From contig NZ_CP045067.1 in the NCBI RefSeq assembly GCF_016864015.1, forward strand, positions 2,738,001-2,802,000: a DNA stretch of 64,000 nucleotides. Direction: 5' to 3'. The position numbers were made by a program, and so were the translations under genes. The DNA is from Lacinutrix sp. WUR7 (GTDB lineage: Bacteria; Bacteroidota; Bacteroidia; Flavobacteriales; Flavobacteriaceae). Below the pieces are notes generated by a model. It was not told the DNA's origin and ran no database searches. It worked only from the letters and a program-made list of their open reading frames with translations. This document shows positions 32,536-41,981 of the stretch, piece by piece (position 1 is the first letter of the stretch; each line of letters begins with the position of its first letter).

Positions 32536-33054
32536 ATGCAAAATTTAAAAACCCATTACCATCCTGAAGTGCAAACTTTAGAAAATAAATCTGTTTTCAC
32601 AAGGCTAGCTACTAGGAGTATCGCTGTTCAAGGAAATAGTATTTTATTGATGTATACGCAACGATATGATGATTATAGTCTTCCAGGAGGAGGTTTAGAT
32701 TTAGGTGAAGATAAAGTGGATGGCATGATGCGAGAGCTTAGTGAAGAAACTGGAGCTGAAGAAATTAGAAACATTAAGCCCTTTGGTATTTACGAAGAAT
32801 ACAGACCTTGGTATAAAACAGGTTTTGATGTGCAACACATGATTTCTTATTGCTATACTTGTGAGATTAATAAAGAACTTGGCGAATCGAACTTAGAGCT
32901 TTATGAAACTAAAAATGGAATGAAAGCCGTTTGGATTAATATTCATGAAGCCATAAAACACAATAAAGAAACCATGGCTACAAGTGATAAAAAAGGAATG
33001 TCTATTGAACGAGAAACTTTTTTGTTAACGCTAATAGCAGAAAATTTAAAGTAA
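32536..33054 (+). CDS. NUDIX hydrolase
   Basis: A 172-aa protein with a complete Nudix box GGLDLGEDKVDGMMRELSEETGA (G-x5-E-x7-RE-x2-EE-x-G), which binds Mg2+ and cleaves nucleoside diphosphate derivatives. The region before it (TRLATRSIAVQGNSILLMY) is the usual beta-sheet edge. Substrate is not predictable; nucleotide sugars or oxidised nucleotides are usual. Confidence 0.9.
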   Translation: MQNLKTHYHPEVQTLENKSVFTRLATRSIAVQGNSILLMYTQRYDDYSLPGGGLDLGEDKVDGMMRELSEETGAEEIRNIKPFGIYEEYRPWYKTGFDVQHMISYCYTCEINKELGESNLELYETKNGMKAVWINIHEAIKHNKETMATSDKKGMSIERETFLLTLIAENLK

Positions 33055-33177
33055 ATATTTAAACTAGCAACTAAGAAATCGCAAATAATTATCCTTATGA
33101 GTGAACGGTTGTATATTAAGTCTTAAATTGTGGTAAATAGGTAGAAGAAGAGCGTAGGTTAAACTAATAAAAATAGT

Positions 33178-34629
33178 ATGAATTGGATTCTAATTGCTCA
33201 AGTAGTTTATGTAATAATACTCATTTTTGTATGCTTTCGTATCATTTTTGATACAGACAACAACACGAAAGCCATAGCTTATGTGCTACTCGCTATATTT
33301 TTGCCAATAGTTGGGATGATTATATACTTTTCTTTCGGAATTAATTACAGAAAACGAAAGATGTATGATAAAAAACTTTCAGATAATTTGCATTTGCAAG
33401 GCGACTTAGAAAAAGAACTAATTAAATATTCTAAAGACATTTTGCAAGAAGGAGATGCCGCTGTAAAGAGTAATAAGAAATTAGTGAATCTCGTTTTAAA
33501 AGAAAATTTAAGTCCGTTAACAAATAATAATGATGTAAAACTTCTTCTTAATGGGGAAAATAAATTTCCAGAAGTTTTTAAAGCAATAGAAAACGCTAAG
33601 CATCATATTCATATAGAATATTATATTTTTCAAGATGATACTATTGGTAATGCATTGATTGATTTACTAATTAAAAAAGCTAAAGAAGGTATTAAAGTAA
33701 GATTTATTTATGATGATTTTGGAAGTCGTTCTATTAGAGGGAAATGTATTCCAAAATTAAAAGCAGCAGGAGTGCAAACCTATCCTTTTTACGAAATAAA
33801 GTTTTATGCATTTGCTAGTAGGATCAATTATAGAAACCATAGAAAAATTATTGTTGTTGATGGAAGCATTTCCTTTGTAGGTGGAATAAATGTAAGTGAT
33901 AAATATATTAATAACCAAAAGAATCAGCTGTTTTGGAGAGATACACACTTAATGATTCACGGACCAGCAACATGGTATTTACAATTTCTGTTTTTATGTG
34001 ATTGGAATTTTTGTGCTAATGATTCTATTGCCATAAAAGATGGTTTGTTTCCTCAAAAAGAAACATTCATATCTGCACAAGATAAGATGGTGCAAATAAC
34101 CGCTAGTGGTCCAGATTCAGATACACCAACTATTCTTTTCTCTATGTTTCAAGCTATTTGTTTAGCTAAAAAAGAAATTCTAATTACAACTCCTTATTTT
34201 ATTCCAGGTGATAGTCTTTTAGATGCGCTTATAATTGCAGGAAATAGTGGCTTAGCTGTAAAACTTCTAGTTCCCGGTATTTCCGATTCTAAATTGGCAA
34301 ATTTTGCATCTAGTTCTTATTATAATGCACTTTTAAAAGCAGGAGTAGAAATTTATAAATATCAAAAAGGTTTTGTACATGCTAAAACTTTGGTGATAGA
34401 CGATGAAATAGCAATTGTTGGAACAGCAAATATGGATATTAGAAGTTTTGACTTGAATTTTGAAGTAAATGCCATTGTTTATGATGAAGAAATAACAATT
34501 CAACTTAAAAATGCCTTTTATCAAGATATAGAAAATGCCGATAAAATCAATATGCAAGCTTGGCAGAATAGACCAAAATACATAAAGTTCTTCGAAAAAA
34601 TTGCACGTCTTTTTTCTCCATTACTTTAA
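33178..34629 (+). CDS. cls: Cardiolipin synthase
   Basis: A 483-aa phospholipase D-superfamily enzyme that condenses two phosphatidylglycerols. Two N-terminal TM segments (residues ~3-22 and 34-52), then two HKD motifs: NHRKIIVVDGSISFVGG near residue 220 and HAKTLVIDDEIAIVGTANMD near 400. The length and order match ClsA-type synthases. Inner membrane. Confidence 0.93.
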   Translation: MNWILIAQVVYVIILIFVCFRIIFDTDNNTKAIAYVLLAIFLPIVGMIIYFSFGINYRKRKMYDKKLSDNLHLQGDLEKELIKYSKDILQEGDAAVKSNKKLVNLVLKENLSPLTNNNDVKLLLNGENKFPEVFKAIENAKHHIHIEYYIFQDDTIGNALIDLLIKKAKEGIKVRFIYDDFGSRSIRGKCIPKLKAAGVQTYPFYEIKFYAFASRINYRNHRKIIVVDGSISFVGGINVSDKYINNQKNQLFWRDTHLMIHGPATWYLQFLFLCDWNFCANDSIAIKDGLFPQKETFISAQDKMVQITASGPDSDTPTILFSMFQAICLAKKEILITTPYFIPGDSLLDALIIAGNSGLAVKLLVPGISDSKLANFASSSYYNALLKAGVEIYKYQKGFVHAKTLVIDDEIAIVGTANMDIRSFDLNFEVNAIVYDEEITIQLKNAFYQDIENADKINMQAWQNRPKYIKFFEKIARLFSPLL

Positions 34630-34715
34630 GTGTTTGTTTAAAGTACAACAAGAAGAAGTACAGTCTGTTAAAATATTAATTACTACATTTAAGCAACGTT
34701 TAATCCATTTAAATT

Positions 34716-36284
34716 ATGAAAGGTTCCCAAGCGAAACATTTTAGTATTTTACTATTTGTCTTATTACTAACCAATACTGTTTTTTCACAAGTATCCTCCA
34801 AGCAAATCGATTCTATAGTGAATTATGCCATGACAAAGTTTAACGTTGCAGGGACTGCAATTGCTGTTGTGAAAGATGGAAAGATAATTCATAACAAAGG
34901 TTATGGAGTAAAATCTATCGCAACTAAAGAACCTGTAAATGAACATACCCAATTTGCAATAGCATCTAATAGTAAAGCGTTTACTACTGCTGGCTTGGCA
35001 ATTTTAGTAGAGGAAGGTAAAATAAATTGGGAGGATAAAGTTAAGGATCATATTCCTGAATTCACCATGTATAATGACTATGTAGAAGATAATTTTAGTA
35101 TTCTAGATTTAGTAACCCATCGCAGTGGATTGCCTTTAGGAATGGGAGATTTAATGTTTTTTCCTGATGGAACAGATTTTACTATGAAGGATTTGCTTTC
35201 TAGTTTTCAGCATTTTAAAGCTTCTTCTGCTTTTCGAACGAAATGGGATTATGATAATTTATTGTATATCGTTGCAGGCGAATTGATTGCCAGAAAAAGC
35301 GGAATGACTTGGGAAGCATTTACTAAAACACGAATACTGGAACCTTTAGGAATGGATAATACCTTTTCCTCTTTAGCAAATATAAAAGACACCTCAAATT
35401 TGTCTGCTTCACATGCTACAGATGCTGGTAATATACAAGTAATTCCCACTTTTAAAGAAATGATGAATGGTGCTGCTGGTGGTATATTTTCTAATGTAGA
35501 CGATTTATGCCAATGGATGTTACTCCATTTAAACGATGGGAAATATGGAGAAAAATTGGACAAGGAACTTTTCTCAGCAACCAATCATGACGAAATGTGG
35601 AAAATTCATACGGTTATGGGGGTTAATAAAAATCCGCGCTACAATTCGCATTTTTCTGGGTATGGATTAGGTTGGTTTTTGTCGGATGTTAAAGGAAACA
35701 TGAAAGTAGAACATACTGGAGGTTTACCAGGAATGTTGTCGCAAACGGTATTAATTCCAGATATGGATTTAGGTATTGTTATTCTTACTAATACCAGTGA
35801 GGATGGTGGCGGCTTATTTTCTTCCGTATCACACACCATTTTAGATATGTATTTGGAAATGGATGATTTTAAGTGGATTGACAAATATTCAGACTACTTA
35901 AAATCTAAAGAAAGTAAAGGAGATGCAATAACCGATAAAGTATGGAAAAAGGTAGATAGCTTAAAAGATGAATTCATAGATGTAAATACATATTTGGGAC
36001 GGTATACAGACAGTTGGTTTGGTGCTTGCGAAGTGTTTATGAAAGACGATCAGTTATGGCTTAAGTTTCAGCGTTCACCTAAGTTAAATGGTCCATTACA
36101 ATTTTATGAAGACGAAACCTTTGCTATAAAATGGGAGTATCAAGACATGAATGCCGATGCCTTTGTAACCTTTGCTTTAGATGAAAAAGGAAAAGCGCAA
36201 AGCATAAAATTAAAAGGAATCTCACCAAATATCGATTTTAGTTTTGATTTTCACGATTTAGATTTGAAGCGAGTAGCAGAATAA
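34716..36284 (+). CDS. Serine hydrolase, class C beta-lactamase fold
   Basis: A 522-aa exported protein. Signal peptide to about residue 26. SxxK motif in IASNSKAF (about 84-91), YxN motif in KWDYDNLLY, and HTG in VEHTGGLPG. These are the three catalytic elements of the AmpC/DD-peptidase fold. The C-terminal ~120 residues form a lipocalin-like DUF3471 domain (YLGRYTDSWFGACEVFMKDDQL). Such proteins are mostly peptidases or esterases; antibiotic hydrolysis is not implied. Confidence 0.9.
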   Translation: MKGSQAKHFSILLFVLLLTNTVFSQVSSKQIDSIVNYAMTKFNVAGTAIAVVKDGKIIHNKGYGVKSIATKEPVNEHTQFAIASNSKAFTTAGLAILVEEGKINWEDKVKDHIPEFTMYNDYVEDNFSILDLVTHRSGLPLGMGDLMFFPDGTDFTMKDLLSSFQHFKASSAFRTKWDYDNLLYIVAGELIARKSGMTWEAFTKTRILEPLGMDNTFSSLANIKDTSNLSASHATDAGNIQVIPTFKEMMNGAAGGIFSNVDDLCQWMLLHLNDGKYGEKLDKELFSATNHDEMWKIHTVMGVNKNPRYNSHFSGYGLGWFLSDVKGNMKVEHTGGLPGMLSQTVLIPDMDLGIVILTNTSEDGGGLFSSVSHTILDMYLEMDDFKWIDKYSDYLKSKESKGDAITDKVWKKVDSLKDEFIDVNTYLGRYTDSWFGACEVFMKDDQLWLKFQRSPKLNGPLQFYEDETFAIKWEYQDMNADAFVTFALDEKGKAQSIKLKGISPNIDFSFDFHDLDLKRVAE

Positions 36285-36412
36285 AAAAAGGAGGCATGAA
36301 ATTATAGTAATCACCTATTCATATGGGTGTTTAAAAAATTTGTAATATATTTATAATCAATTACTTAGGTGTAATTAAATATAAGCTATTCATTTTTCTA
36401 AAACGTATTATT

Positions 36413-36901
36413 ATGAGAACACGATTAACCAATGTATTATTTCTAATTTTCGGATTGTTGTTTGCAGAAGGCATTGCGCAAACAGATGTAATAAACGATC
36501 CATTTCCAGAAGCACAACAAGAAGTCATCGAAACCTTTGGGGCTATTGCTCAAAGTATTAAAGATGGTGATATGGATAAACTCATTTCTTTCCATGCCTA
36601 TGGTCCAAAGTTTACCGAGTTTAAAGGAGGAGAGAAGCGAATAGGAAGCGAAGGCAATGAAGCCTATGAACGCGATGTTTTTGGCGCGGTAACCGAAGTC
36701 GTTAAATTTGAAGCAGAAGATTTACAAATTGCTGTTTATGGGGATGTGGCTAATGTTACTTTTCATTCCAATTTTCATTTAAAATTTGGCGAAGACCTAG
36801 TAATAGTTCAAGATCAATTTACCTTGTTATTTGTTAAAACCAAAGACGGCTGGAAAATTGTGCATGAGCATCATTCGCCACTAACCCCAATAAAAGAATG
36901 A
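36413..36901 (+). CDS. NTF2-like (SnoaL/DUF4440) exported protein
   Basis: A 162-aa protein with signal peptide (MRTRLTNVLFLIFGLLFAEGIAQ) and an NTF2-like domain: VIETFGAIAQSIKDGDMDKLISFHAYGPKFTEF, VTFHSNFHLKFGEDLVIVQDQFTLLFVKTKDGWKIVHEHHS. The end WKIVHEHHS is the typical closing strand of DUF4440/SnoaL-like proteins. Ligand unknown. Confidence 0.82.
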   Translation: MRTRLTNVLFLIFGLLFAEGIAQTDVINDPFPEAQQEVIETFGAIAQSIKDGDMDKLISFHAYGPKFTEFKGGEKRIGSEGNEAYERDVFGAVTEVVKFEAEDLQIAVYGDVANVTFHSNFHLKFGEDLVIVQDQFTLLFVKTKDGWKIVHEHHSPLTPIKE

Positions 36902-36943
36902 TTTTAAGGGATTTATAACCCCTTTTGTAAAGTATATTAAAGC

Positions 36944-36980
36944 ATAGCGATTGGAGTTTGACTTCTTTCGCTATTTTTTA
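36944..36980 (+). terminator. Terminator after the NTF2-like gene
   Basis: ATAGCGA (36944-36950) pairs with TCGCTAT (36968-36974) over a 17-nt loop and is followed by T's. Confidence 0.6.
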
Positions 36981-37257
36981 TATCCAGGAGACCTTAAAAT
37001 TGGGGGAACTTTAAAAATGAATTAGAATCGTTGCATGCTTTACGGTTTTCCGTAATATTTAAATAAAAGTATTTTATATATTGTACTCGCTATTAATTAA
37101 TTATCTCCATACTATCCTCTTTTTGATTTTTTGGAATTGCTGATTTTTGGCATTTAATAGGAAACCATGTTTATGTAGCCGGTAAAGGGTGCTAAAGGTT
37201 GGTTTTGTGTTTTTATAAAATAGTTATGCATAATTAGGAAAAATCGAAGTCTACTCA
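36981..37257. other. Intergenic stretch without a recognised gene
   Basis: AT-rich sequence between the terminator and the bTHX-fusion gene. I see no gene. TTATGCATAA lies at 37225 and nearly the same string occurs again after the fusion gene at 38471, so both ends of that gene carry related sequence. Confidence 0.4.
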
Positions 37258-38463
37258 ATGGGTAAAGGAGATAAAAAAACCAAAAAAGGAAAAATATCTA
37301 AAAAATCTTACGGTAAAACGAGAGTTAAAAAAGAGAGTTCTAGACATTTTATAAAACCTAAAGACTTTAGATATTGGTCAAGAGAAAGATTGTTTTTTGA
37401 CATTGGCAGATTTGATTATACTGCAACAATTATATTTAAAAAGAATTCAGAGAGCTTCATTAAATATGGAGAAATGATTACTGGTATATTATATTATACA
37501 AAAAAAGAAAGACGCCTTCTTAAAATCAAATTGAATTCAGGAGTTAAATATGAAACAGATGGAAAAACTTTATTTACGACTTTAATAAAAGATCGTTTAA
37601 AAGAAGAACAAATTAACTTACTTTTTACTGAAGGATTTAATAACACTGATATTTTAAATGCCAGTTCTTATGCATATAAACGTAATCCAACATATTTCAG
37701 AAAGAAAAACAAAAAACTAGAAGAACCATTAATAATAAAAATTTCAGACGATTTAGGTAATCTTAAATCTTTCAAAATGTTATATCAATTATTTCGGAGA
37801 AGAATAGACCAATCAGATAGTTTAATTGATTTCGAAAAACTAAAAATGATGGCTATTCAAAAGTCACTTGAGATAGTTGAAACTGAACCAAGGTATATTC
37901 ATAACGAAATAATAGAAGAAAGAAAAATTGAATTCGCTTTTCTAGTTGAAGATGTCTTATTTGATATTAGTAAAATAACAACTTATTCAGACGAAGTACT
38001 TAAAAACAAACTTGAATTAGCGAAAAAAGTCGTTAACTACGAATTTGCAAAAGCTGGCATAAATCCAGACAAACCTCTTGAAATACGAGAACATTTAGGT
38101 TTATACGCTGGCTTAATCCAAATTGGAATAAGATATGAAGACAAAATTATTATTTATGGTACAAACCCAAAAATCATATTAGATTTTAAGGGATTTATGC
38201 ACGTGGTGTTTCGACATTGTAACTTCTGTAACATCGGTAAATATAATGCAGACAAGAGCAGAATACCTTATGAATTAAAGGATATTGAGGATTTAATTAA
38301 AACTAGTCTTCATCTTTTAGAAGATGATATTAATAGCCACTTTACAAATAATCCAGATCAAAGGTTTAGTCGATATGGAGATAGGTTAATAAGGTTTAAT
38401 GGAAATTATTATGAAATTCATATTAACACCAAAGGTATAATAGAAACATTTTACAATCATTAA
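37258..38463 (+). CDS. bTHX-like N-terminus fused to an unknown protein
   Basis: A 401-aa protein. The first 25 residues, MGKGDKKTKKGKI..SYGKTRVKK, match the small ribosomal protein bTHX (Thermus form MGKGD-RRT-RRGKI..YGKYRPRKK). The frame continues without a stop into about 375 residues that I do not recognise. These are rich in Lys, Ile and Asp/Glu, have helical and beta stretches, and end with KIILDFKGFMHVVFRHCNFCN and RFSRYGDRLIRFNGNYYEIHINTKGI. The H-x3-F-R-H-C cluster could be catalytic or metal-binding, as in some nuclease or toxin domains; this is only a suggestion. It is followed by an attC-like repeat. Confidence 0.7.
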   Translation: MGKGDKKTKKGKISKKSYGKTRVKKESSRHFIKPKDFRYWSRERLFFDIGRFDYTATIIFKKNSESFIKYGEMITGILYYTKKERRLLKIKLNSGVKYETDGKTLFTTLIKDRLKEEQINLLFTEGFNNTDILNASSYAYKRNPTYFRKKNKKLEEPLIIKISDDLGNLKSFKMLYQLFRRRIDQSDSLIDFEKLKMMAIQKSLEIVETEPRYIHNEIIEERKIEFAFLVEDVLFDISKITTYSDEVLKNKLELAKKVVNYEFAKAGINPDKPLEIREHLGLYAGLIQIGIRYEDKIIIYGTNPKIILDFKGFMHVVFRHCNFCNIGKYNADKSRIPYELKDIEDLIKTSLHLLEDDINSHFTNNPDQRFSRYGDRLIRFNGNYYEIHINTKGIIETFYNH

Positions 38464-38469
38464 AAATAA

Positions 38470-38588
38470 CTATGCATAACACCGTATATAATTTATTGCT
38501 AGTTCTAGCTTGCTTACGAAAACCCTCGCGGATTTTCTATTCGGTTTTTATTTGCTAAATTTAGTGCTTAAACACGTTACCTGCAAGC
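38470..38588 (+). repeat. attC-like repeat after the bTHX fusion
   Basis: About 120 bp starting GCATAACACCGTATATAA and ending ACACGTTACCTGCAAGC, with inner inverted segments. TAAC at the front pairs with GTTA at the end. A related copy lies at 41284. It begins within 10 nt of the stop codon, as integron attC sites do. Confidence 0.6.
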
Positions 38589-38628
38589 TGAAAAAACGAC
38601 ACCTGAACTAATAATCAAAATACAATAA

Positions 38629-41280
38629 ATGGAAAATATAGGAGCTAAATTTTTAAGAGCAGATTTACACATTCATTCTTTTGGTGAATTTGGCTCATTT
38701 GATGTTAATGATACATTAATGACTCCTTTTGCAATTGTAGATACAGCAATTGAAAAAAAACTTAGTATTATTAGTATAACTGACCATAATGAGATTCAAA
38801 ATTCTCATACTGCAATAGAATACGCTAAAGGGAAAGATATTTTAGTTATACCAGGTGTTGAATTAAGTACAACTCAAGGACACTTATTAGTTTATTTTGA
38901 GACATACAAAAACTTAAGAGACTTTTTCGGAAACTTAACTATTAGTGAGGATAAAAAGATTTGTAATCAAGGCATTGTAGAATGTTTGAACTTCGCAAAA
39001 AACTATAATGGATTTGGAGTTCTTGCCCATATAGAATTAACATCTGGATTTGAAAAAACAATTGGACGATTTGGACCACCAATTGAAGAAGTTTTAAAAC
39101 ACGAAAACTTGTATGGTCTAGAGATTAGTTCTAGAACAAGTTTAAATTTTTACACCGATTTAGATGAAAGTCCAGATAGAAAAAGGCTTTTAAAACTTCG
39201 AAAAGAATATTTAGGATATGATGACAATTATACCCTTCCAAAATTAATGTCTTCTGATTCACATACATTAGATAAGTTAGGTACAAATGCAGAAGGAGAA
39301 ACAAAATTAACACGGTTTAAAGTTGATGATTTAAATTTTCATTCAATAAAAATAGCTTTATTAACTCACGAATCAAGAGTAAGATTAGAAAATGAAGTTC
39401 CCGAAATGCGTCCAATTATTCAAAGTATAGAAATTGAAGGTGGATTACTTGATAATATTAATATAAAGCTCAGTAATAACCTTACTTGTATTATAGGTAG
39501 TAGAGGGGCTGGAAAATCTACATTATTAGAAACAATAAGAGAAACATCAGGAAATAAATCTAAATCAACTGTCGTAGATTCAGATGTTTGGCCTCAAAAA
39601 ATTAAATTAAAGTATATTGATGAAGCTAATCAAATAATTAATTTTACAAGAGAGAAAAATAGTGAATTACAAAACATCACAGACCCAATAAATGGAATAT
39701 CTAAAGTTGACATAGAAACTTATGGACAAGGAGAAACAGCCGACACAATTCAACATAGTGACGAAAATCCTAAAGTCTTGATTGATTTTCTAGATGGTTT
39801 TTTAAAACTTGGAACTAAGAATTTAGAGGATACCGAATTAATATCTTTATTACTTGAAAACCAAAGTGAATCAAAAAAACTAAGAATTGGATTATTAATT
39901 TTTAAAGAAACAGAAAAGGCTTTAAAAAACGAACAAAAGAAACTAGAAAACCTACAAAAAGAAAAGGCAGGTGAATTAGTTAAATTTCAAAATGCTTTGA
40001 TAAAAGAGCGTGGAATTAGAAGTGAATTAATTAACAACTTGAATGTACTGATTAAAAACTATCAAGAAATACTAAGTGATGATGACACTTTTACAAGTTT
40101 TGAAGCTTTAGAAGACAAAGATATTTTAGTTGGTAAAGACTTTTTTAAAAAAGTAAAAGAAATTGTATCTGACTTTTCTAAAGTTGTAAAGTTAAAATCT
40201 AGTGAATTAAATACTGAGCTTTCTAAAAAAATAACTGAACTTAAAGAACAACTAGATAATTGGAAAGAAAAGGAAAAGTCAATACAGGCTAAAATAGATA
40301 CTAAAAAAATCGAATTACAAAAACAAGGAATTCCATTTGATTTAGGTAAAATAAACCAAATTTCTAAAGATATTGTAGATTACCAAAAGCTAATAACTAA
40401 ATTAAATTTAGACAAGAAAAAACTAAAAGAATTATCTACTGAAAGAGAGGTGCTTTTAACTAATCGAATAGAAATAAAAAATGATATCTATACAGAACGA
40501 AATAAGTTTGCAAAAAAGGCAAATAATGATTTAAAAAATACGATTGATGGATTTTTTATTTCAATAAAATATAAAAAAGGGAAATTTTCACCAAATTTCG
40601 AAGCTCTTTTAAGGTCAAAAATGGATTGGCGTAATTTAAAAAAATCTAAATTGATTTCTGAAAACTTATCTCCTTTTGATTTTGTAGATGCTTGTAAAAA
40701 TGAAAACAAAAACATTTTTACTAACATAATTGATGATGATGGTAATCAAGTCATATCAGATTCTGAAGCTAATTCTATAATAAACAAGACTTTAGAAGAT
40801 AATAATTTTGAAGAATACGAATCGCTTCGTTTTGAAGATTTTCCTTCTATAATAGTTACCAAATCAATAAAAGAAGAAAGTGGTGAAATCAAGTATTATA
40901 GCAAACCAATTTCACAATTATCTTTAGGTCAACAACATTCCGTACTATTAGGTATTCTAATGCTTTCAGATAGTAATAAACCTCTAATTATTGACCAACC
41001 AGAAGACAATTTAGATAGTGAGTTTATTTATAAAACAATTGTCAAAAATTTAAGAAAAATTAAAGAGCAAAGACAAGTAATCATTGTAACCCACAATGCA
41101 AATATTGCTGTATTAGGTGATGCTGAATTAATAATTCCTTTGAAAAGTACAAGTATTAAATCACACGTTTTAAATTCAGGTTCAATCGACAGATTAGAAA
41201 CAAGGGAAATATGTTGTGAAATATTAGAAGGAGGTAAAAGAGCATTTATTCAAAGACAGGATATTTACGGAATAAAGTAA
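38629..41280 (+). CDS. PHP-domain and SMC-like ABC-ATPase protein (TrlF-like)
   Basis: An 883-aa cytoplasmic protein. The N-terminal ~250 residues form a PHP phosphoesterase domain with its metal ligands in DLHIHS, SITDHNE, IPGVELS, LAHIEL and SSDSHT. The rest is an SMC/RecN-like ABC ATPase: Walker A GSRGAGKST (about 296), a long coiled coil (about 410-640), signature LSLGQQHSVLLG, Walker B PLIIDQPEDNLDSE and H-loop VTHNAN. The architecture resembles proteins named TrlF-family AAA-like ATPases. A nuclease or phosphoesterase gated by the ATPase, with a role in defence or repair, is inferred. Attc-like repeats lie on both sides. Confidence 0.82.
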   Translation: MENIGAKFLRADLHIHSFGEFGSFDVNDTLMTPFAIVDTAIEKKLSIISITDHNEIQNSHTAIEYAKGKDILVIPGVELSTTQGHLLVYFETYKNLRDFFGNLTISEDKKICNQGIVECLNFAKNYNGFGVLAHIELTSGFEKTIGRFGPPIEEVLKHENLYGLEISSRTSLNFYTDLDESPDRKRLLKLRKEYLGYDDNYTLPKLMSSDSHTLDKLGTNAEGETKLTRFKVDDLNFHSIKIALLTHESRVRLENEVPEMRPIIQSIEIEGGLLDNINIKLSNNLTCIIGSRGAGKSTLLETIRETSGNKSKSTVVDSDVWPQKIKLKYIDEANQIINFTREKNSELQNITDPINGISKVDIETYGQGETADTIQHSDENPKVLIDFLDGFLKLGTKNLEDTELISLLLENQSESKKLRIGLLIFKETEKALKNEQKKLENLQKEKAGELVKFQNALIKERGIRSELINNLNVLIKNYQEILSDDDTFTSFEALEDKDILVGKDFFKKVKEIVSDFSKVVKLKSSELNTELSKKITELKEQLDNWKEKEKSIQAKIDTKKIELQKQGIPFDLGKINQISKDIVDYQKLITKLNLDKKKLKELSTEREVLLTNRIEIKNDIYTERNKFAKKANNDLKNTIDGFFISIKYKKGKFSPNFEALLRSKMDWRNLKKSKLISENLSPFDFVDACKNENKNIFTNIIDDDGNQVISDSEANSIINKTLEDNNFEEYESLRFEDFPSIIVTKSIKEESGEIKYYSKPISQLSLGQQHSVLLGILMLSDSNKPLIIDQPEDNLDSEFIYKTIVKNLRKIKEQRQVIIVTHNANIAVLGDAELIIPLKSTSIKSHVLNSGSIDRLETREICCEILEGGKRAFIQRQDIYGIK

Positions 41281-41283
41281 AGC

Positions 41284-41395
41284 CTGCAGCTAACACCGTA
41301 TATAACTTCTTCCTATCTCCAACCAACCCTCAAAACCCCAACACACTTTCTATTCCATTTCTATATGCTAACTTTGATAATAAATAACCAAATAG
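41284..41395 (+). repeat. attC-like repeat after the PHP-ATPase gene
   Basis: Starts GCTAACACCGTATATAAC and shares TTTCTATTC..TTT.TAT.TGCTAA.TTT with the copy at 38470; ends in ATAACC where that copy has GTTACC. It begins about 10 nt after the stop. The remainder of the 302-bp gap (to 41582) contains short open stretches that look like broken coding sequence but no supportable gene. Confidence 0.55.
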
Positions 41396-41582
41396 ACTGC
41401 TACTTTAGCTAGTATTTTAAAAGTAGTTTATTTCGGAAAGATTATGCTTCCAATGCAAACAAGAAGTATGAAATCATTCCGGTATACACCAGATACTCTA
41501 AAGAATTCTAAAGTGTATGCGACTTTTATGCCTTCCGAAGCATCGAAAAAAAACAATGGACCATTATTATATACACTAAAAC

Positions 41583-41966
41583 ATGTTTACATTTTCATTT
41601 AATCACATCGCAATTTCGGTAAAGGATGTCGACCAATCGATGGCATTTTATCAAAAAGTATTGCAACTAAAAGAGGTGGAGAATACCGCTTCCAATTCTA
41701 AAACGCGATGGCTAGCTTTAGGGGAAGGCAAACAATTACATATTATTCCTAGACCAAAGGAAGAAGTAAAGACCAATAAGGCGGTTCATTTTGCTTTAGC
41801 GATAGCCGATATAGATACTTTTATACAGCACTTAAATACTTTGCGCGTAGATTATAGCGACTGGCTTGGAACGGTACGTAAAGACTATGTTCGAAAAGAT
41901 GGTGTGCAACAAGTATATTTTCAAGATCCAGATGGCTATTGGATAGAAATAAATAATGCAAAATAG
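41583..41966 (+). CDS. VOC (glyoxalase-fold) protein
   Basis: A 127-aa protein with the two beta-alpha-beta3 modules of the vicinal oxygen chelate fold: FNHIAISVKDVDQSMAFYQKVLQL, GKQLHIIPRP, VHFALAIADIDTFIQHLN and QQVYFQDPDGYWIEI. Metal ligands are likely His8, His/Glu in LHII, His in VHFAL and Glu in WIEI. Substrate unknown; could be a dioxygenase, lyase or resistance protein. Confidence 0.85.
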   Translation: MFTFSFNHIAISVKDVDQSMAFYQKVLQLKEVENTASNSKTRWLALGEGKQLHIIPRPKEEVKTNKAVHFALAIADIDTFIQHLNTLRVDYSDWLGTVRKDYVRKDGVQQVYFQDPDGYWIEINNAK

Positions 41967-41981
41967 GAGGGAATCGTTATT

